Assembly (NCBI GenBank): GCA_051960855.1
Contig: JBQCDV010000090.1
Span: 1-8,783 of the forward strand
Source of the DNA: JBQCDV01 sp051960855
GTDB lineage: Bacteria > Actinomycetota > Actinomycetes > JAJZTN01
Direction: 5' to 3'
DNA length: 8,783 bases
Numbering within the stretch: the first letter of the stretch is position 1; the number at the start of each line of letters is the position of its first letter. Shown here one piece after another: positions 6,077 to 8,783 of the stretch. The notes beneath the pieces were generated by a model. It ran no database searches. It worked only from the letters and a program-made list of their open reading frames with translations, and was not told the origin of the DNA. A program made the position numbers and the translations under genes.

Positions 6077-7510
6077 GTGACGGACACGAGCACCACCGGC
6101 AGCGGCGTTCGGAGCTTCCCGGCTGGCTTCCTCTGGGGGTCGGCGACGGCGTCCTACCAGATCGAGGGGTCGGTCTCCGCTGACGGACGCGGCCCGTCGA
6201 TCTGGGACACGTTCAGCGGGACTGCGGGCAAGGTGCTCGGCGGCGACACCGGGGAGGTGGCCGACGACCACTACCGCCGCTGGGAGTCCGATCTCGACCT
6301 GATGGCCTCGCTCGGGCTGCAGGCCTACCGCTTCTCGGTGGCCTGGCCCCGGGTCATCCCGGCGGGCAGCGGCGAGGTCAACCAGCGCGGCCTCGACTTC
6401 TACTCACGACTGGTCGACGGGCTGCTCGAGCGCGGCATCGCACCGGCCGTGACGCTCTACCACTGGGACCTGCCCCAGCCCCTGCAGGACGCGGGCGGCT
6501 GGCCCGTGCGCGAGACCGCCGAGCGCTTCGCCGATTACGCCGAGGTCGTCGCCGGCGCCTTGGGCGACCGCGTGAAGACGTGGATCACGCTCAACGAACC
6601 GTGGTGCAGCGCCTTCCTCGGCTACGGCTCGGGCGTCCACGCCCCGGGGATCACCGACCCCGAGCAAGCCCTGCGGGCGGCGCACCACCTCAACCTGGCC
6701 CACGGCCTGGCGGTCCCCCGCATCCGAGCGGCAGCACCGGGCAGCCAGGTCGCGATCACGCTCAACCTCTTCGTCGTGCGACCGGACAGCGACAGTGAGG
6801 CCGACCGCGACGCCGCTCGACAGGTCGACGCAGTCTCCAACCGCGTCTGGCTCGGCCCGCTCTTCGACGGCGGTTATCCCGCGGACCTGCGCGAGGACAC
6901 CGCGGAGGTCACCGACTGGTCCTTCGTGCAGCCCGGCGACGAGGCGATCATCGCCGCACCGATCGACGCCCTCGGCGTCAACTACTACACGCCCAACGTG
7001 GTCGCCGGCTGGGACGGGCAGGGCGAGCCGGAGCGCGCCGACGGCCACGGCGGGGGCGCAAGCCCTTATCCCGGGCGGGCGTCACAGGTGCAGTTCCGGG
7101 CGCAGCCGGACAAGCGGCACACCGAGATGGGCTGGCCGGTCGACGCGACCGGGTTGCACGAACTGCTGCTGCGGCTGCACCGCGAGCACCCGGACCTGCC
7201 GCTGTATGTCACCGAGAACGGCGCCGCCTACGACGACCGGGTCTCCGAGGACGGCTTGGTGCACGACCCGGACCGCGTCGAGTACCTCCGCGAGCATCTG
7301 CTGGCGATGCAGCAGGCGATCAGCGACGGCGCCGACGTGCGCGGCTACTTCTTGTGGTCCCTGCTGGACAACTTCGAGTGGGCCTACGGCTACAGCAAGC
7401 GCTTCGGCATGGTCTACGTCGACTACGAGACCCAGCAGCGGATCCCCAAGGACAGCGCGCGCTTCTACAGCCGCGTGCTCGCGGACAACGCCGTGCCCAC
7501 CGGTGACTGA
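6077..7510 (+). CDS. GH1 family beta-glucosidase
   Basis: This retaining glycoside hydrolase of family 1 should cleave beta-glucosides such as cellobiose or aryl-glucosides in the cytoplasm; no signal peptide is seen. From the GTG start it has 477 residues, a normal length for the family. Visible motifs are FPAGFLWGSATASYQIEG (near the N-terminus), YHWDLPQPL (His129), TLNEPW (acid/base Glu174), NYYTPN, YVTENGAAYDD (nucleophile Glu380) and the sugar-binding LLDNFEWAYGY (Glu434, Trp435). All catalytic residues are present. The GTG at 6077 has GAGG five bases upstream and leaves a short N-terminus typical of GH1. An in-frame ATG at 6008 would add 23 disordered residues but has no ribosome binding site. 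It is the first gene of a plus-strand operon and overlaps the next gene by 8 bp. Exact substrate specificity cannot be told. Confidence 0.93.
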   Translation: MTDTSTTGSGVRSFPAGFLWGSATASYQIEGSVSADGRGPSIWDTFSGTAGKVLGGDTGEVADDHYRRWESDLDLMASLGLQAYRFSVAWPRVIPAGSGEVNQRGLDFYSRLVDGLLERGIAPAVTLYHWDLPQPLQDAGGWPVRETAERFADYAEVVAGALGDRVKTWITLNEPWCSAFLGYGSGVHAPGITDPEQALRAAHHLNLAHGLAVPRIRAAAPGSQVAITLNLFVVRPDSDSEADRDAARQVDAVSNRVWLGPLFDGGYPADLREDTAEVTDWSFVQPGDEAIIAAPIDALGVNYYTPNVVAGWDGQGEPERADGHGGGASPYPGRASQVQFRAQPDKRHTEMGWPVDATGLHELLLRLHREHPDLPLYVTENGAAYDDRVSEDGLVHDPDRVEYLREHLLAMQQAISDGADVRGYFLWSLLDNFEWAYGYSKRFGMVYVDYETQQRIPKDSARFYSRVLADNAVPTGD

Positions 7511-7775
7511 CGATTCGCGTGCACGCCCACCGGTGCCGCAGCCGCTGGCACCCCGGCCACTGACCGAGCCGCACCCATCGCGCCTGCCGGTGACGACGCC
7601 GCGGCGTTCGGAGATCCTGCGCGCACACGCGGCGGCGATGGAGCAGGGCGAGGCTGGCTACCTCGACCCGCTGACAGGCCTCTTCGCCCTCACCGCCGCC
7701 ACCCACGCGCAGCGCGGCTTCTGTTGCGGTCGCGGGTGCCGTCACTGCCCCTACGTCGACACGGACGAGACATGA
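7503..7775 (+). CDS. Small Cys-rich DUF5522 family protein
   Basis: This 90-residue protein of unknown function has a Pro/Arg-rich, probably disordered N-terminus (about 1-34). A conserved C-terminal block follows: ILRAHAAAMEQGEAGYLDP, then TGLFALTAATHAQRGF and CCGRGCRHCPY (Cys74, Cys75, Cys79, His81, Cys82). This block matches what I remember of DUF5522. The four cysteines and a histidine in nine residues look like a metal or iron-sulfur site, but this is inference. The start is uncertain. The GTG at 7503 overlaps the GH1 stop by 8 bp and gives coupled translation, and a second in-frame GTG at 7533 lies in a direct repeat of the same 11 bases (GCCCACCGGTG at 7495 and 7525). Its stop overlaps the start of the next gene (ATGA). 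Confidence 0.82.
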   Translation: MTDDSRARPPVPQPLAPRPLTEPHPSRLPVTTPRRSEILRAHAAAMEQGEAGYLDPLTGLFALTAATHAQRGFCCGRGCRHCPYVDTDET

Positions 7776-8605
7776 ACGCCGCCGCTGCGCCTCCCGCCGT
7801 CGATCAGCTCCCCGGCCGCGGACTTGCCGTTGTGACAGGAGCCGGCAGCGCTGGTGGCATCGGCTTTGCGTCTGCCCGACGATTAGCTCGCACTGGGCTT
7901 AGCGTCATCGTGACGTCTACGACTTCGCGCATCGACGACCGCGTCTCGGAGCTGCGACAGGAAGGGTTGTCGGCCTTGGGTTTTGCGGGCGACCTGACCG
8001 ATGAGGAGACCGTGCGACGGCTCGGCGCGCTGGTCGCGGAGCAGTCCCTCCCGCTGACAGTGCTGGTCAACAACGCCGGCATGAGCTCCCTCGCCGCGCC
8101 CGGCCGCGACGGTTCTCTGCTCGACACGACTCCGGCCGCCTGGCGCGCGGAGCTCGACCGCAATCTCACGACGGCCTTCCTCGTCACGCGCGCCCTGCTC
8201 CCCCGGCTGCTCGCCGCTCCCTACGCGAGGATCGTCAACGTCGCGAGCGTCTCAGGACCGGTGGTCGCCTACCCAGGCGACGCGACCTACCACGCAGCGA
8301 AGGCTGGCATGGTCGGCCTCACCAGAGCCTTGGCCTTGGAGGTCGCGGGCCGGCAGCGGGACGTGACTGTCAACGCAGTCGCGCCGGGCTGGATCGCCAC
8401 CCCTTCCTCCAGCGCTGACGAGTTACGCCAGGGCGAGGCGACACCAGCGGGCCGGTCAGGAACTCCGGACGAGGTGGCGGCCGTCGTGTCGTTCCTCGCC
8501 TCACCCGCCGCGTCGTACGTCACCGGCCAGGTCGTCATCGTCGACGGCGGCAACAGCGTCGCCGAACGGCACGCAGCTTCCTCAGCACCAGGAGAGACCC
8601 CGTGA
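7772..8605 (+). CDS. Short-chain dehydrogenase/reductase (SDR)
   Basis: This 277-residue NAD(P)-dependent oxidoreductase has a Rossmann fold. Cofactor motifs are the Gly-rich loop TGAGSAGGIG (22-31), GDLTD (73-77) and NNAG (100-103). The active site is Asn131, Ser159 (NVASVSG), Tyr173 and Lys177 (YHAAK), and the C-terminus has the usual NAVAPGWIAT and YVTGQVVIVDGG. It resembles 3-oxoacyl-ACP reductase (FabG-like) enzymes, but the substrate cannot be assigned. The Gly loop has two more residues than the common TGxxxGIG form. The ATG at 7772 overlaps the upstream stop (ATGA), so an upstream in-frame ATG at 7724 inside the DUF5522 gene is unlikely to be used. Codon use is odd: by hand count 26 of the first 83 codons end in A or T, and Leu38 and Leu218 are TTA, which I saw in no other gene here. 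Confidence 0.92.
   Translation: MNAAAAPPAVDQLPGRGLAVVTGAGSAGGIGFASARRLARTGLSVIVTSTTSRIDDRVSELRQEGLSALGFAGDLTDEETVRRLGALVAEQSLPLTVLVNNAGMSSLAAPGRDGSLLDTTPAAWRAELDRNLTTAFLVTRALLPRLLAAPYARIVNVASVSGPVVAYPGDATYHAAKAGMVGLTRALALEVAGRQRDVTVNAVAPGWIATPSSSADELRQGEATPAGRSGTPDEVAAVVSFLASPAASYVTGQVVIVDGGNSVAERHAASSAPGETP
8590..8596 (+). promoter_or_regulatory. Ribosome binding site of the hydrolase gene
   Basis: AGGAGAG lies five bases before the GTG at 8602, inside the end of the SDR gene. It supports that GTG as the true start and gives the hydrolase strong independent initiation as well as coupling. Confidence 0.8.
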
Positions 8606-8783
8606 CAGGTGACCCCGCAGCCCAGCCCGCACTCCACACCGAGCAGTGGGGAGACGCGGAGAGCTCGTCCGGTCGCGCCCTGCTGCTGCACGGGATCACC
8701 TCGTCGGCGGCGACGATGTGGGAGATCGGCGAGGGACTCGCCGCGGCGGGCTGGTCGGCGACAGCGGTCGACCTCCCCGCCCA
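8602..8783 (+). CDS. Alpha/beta hydrolase, N-terminal part (runs off window)
   Basis: Only the first 60 residues are in the window. After a polar N-terminus (VTGDPAAQPALHTEQWG) comes RALLLHGITSSAATMWEIGEGLAAAGWSATAVDLPA. This is the beta-strand, His-Gly oxyanion turn (His30, Gly31) and following helix and strand of an alpha/beta hydrolase. The nucleophile elbow and catalytic His lie beyond the window, so esterase, lipase or C-C hydrolase activity cannot be distinguished. The GTG start overlaps the SDR stop (GTGA) and has a strong ribosome binding site. It is the fourth gene of the GH1 operon. Confidence 0.8.
   Translation, partial: MTGDPAAQPALHTEQWGDAESSSGRALLLHGITSSAATMWEIGEGLAAAGWSATAVDLPA

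Noticed and set aside
5915..6271. Upstream extension of the small membrane protein frame
   Set aside because: It overlaps the divergent GH1 gene and its promoter, and the ATG at 5914 has a good ribosome binding site.

Overview
The window is GC-rich DNA with strongly G/C-ending codons, GTG starts and long antisense shadow frames. Together with the protein families present (a MmyB-like HTH regulator, a DUF2231-Rieske fusion, DUF5522), this points to an actinobacterium (Actinomycetota). I cannot name a genus from sequence alone. There is no RNA gene, CRISPR array, transposase or phage gene.

Layout. (1) 1-2538: a drug-efflux-type MFS transporter on the minus strand (59-1510) and a MmyB-like XRE-family regulator on the plus strand (1612-2538). 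They diverge from a 101-bp region holding nested palindromes that look like an operator. A perfect 13-bp inverted repeat (1-39) lies just past the transporter stop. (2) 2527-2581: the regulator and the convergent amylosucrase gene end inside a perfect 26-bp tandem duplication that carries the stop codons of both. (3) 2560-5914, minus strand: a small two-helix membrane protein, a DUF2231-Rieske iron-sulfur protein and a GH13 amylosucrase, closely spaced (78 and 46 bp gaps) and possibly one transcript. (4) 6077-8783, plus strand: a GH1 beta-glucosidase, a small Cys-rich DUF5522 protein, a short-chain dehydrogenase and the first 60 residues of an alpha/beta hydrolase. The last three genes each start inside the stop region of the gene before, so this is a translationally coupled operon that runs off the window.

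How it may work together. The transporter-regulator pair looks like a self-contained inducible efflux module. The two divergent carbohydrate clusters put a sucrose-using glucan synthase (amylosucrase) next to a cytoplasmic beta-glucosidase; no sugar transporter, fructokinase or sugar-specific regulator is visible, so a shared pathway is only inference. The dehydrogenase and hydrolase behind the glucosidase could act on an aglycone released by it, but no substrate can be read from the sequence.

I found no clearly new multi-gene system. The best leads are the tandem duplication at the convergent stops, the Trp at the amylosucrase position corresponding to Arg226 of the Neisseria enzyme, the DUF5522-containing coupled operon, and the dehydrogenase gene, whose start region has atypical codon use and which carries two TTA codons.
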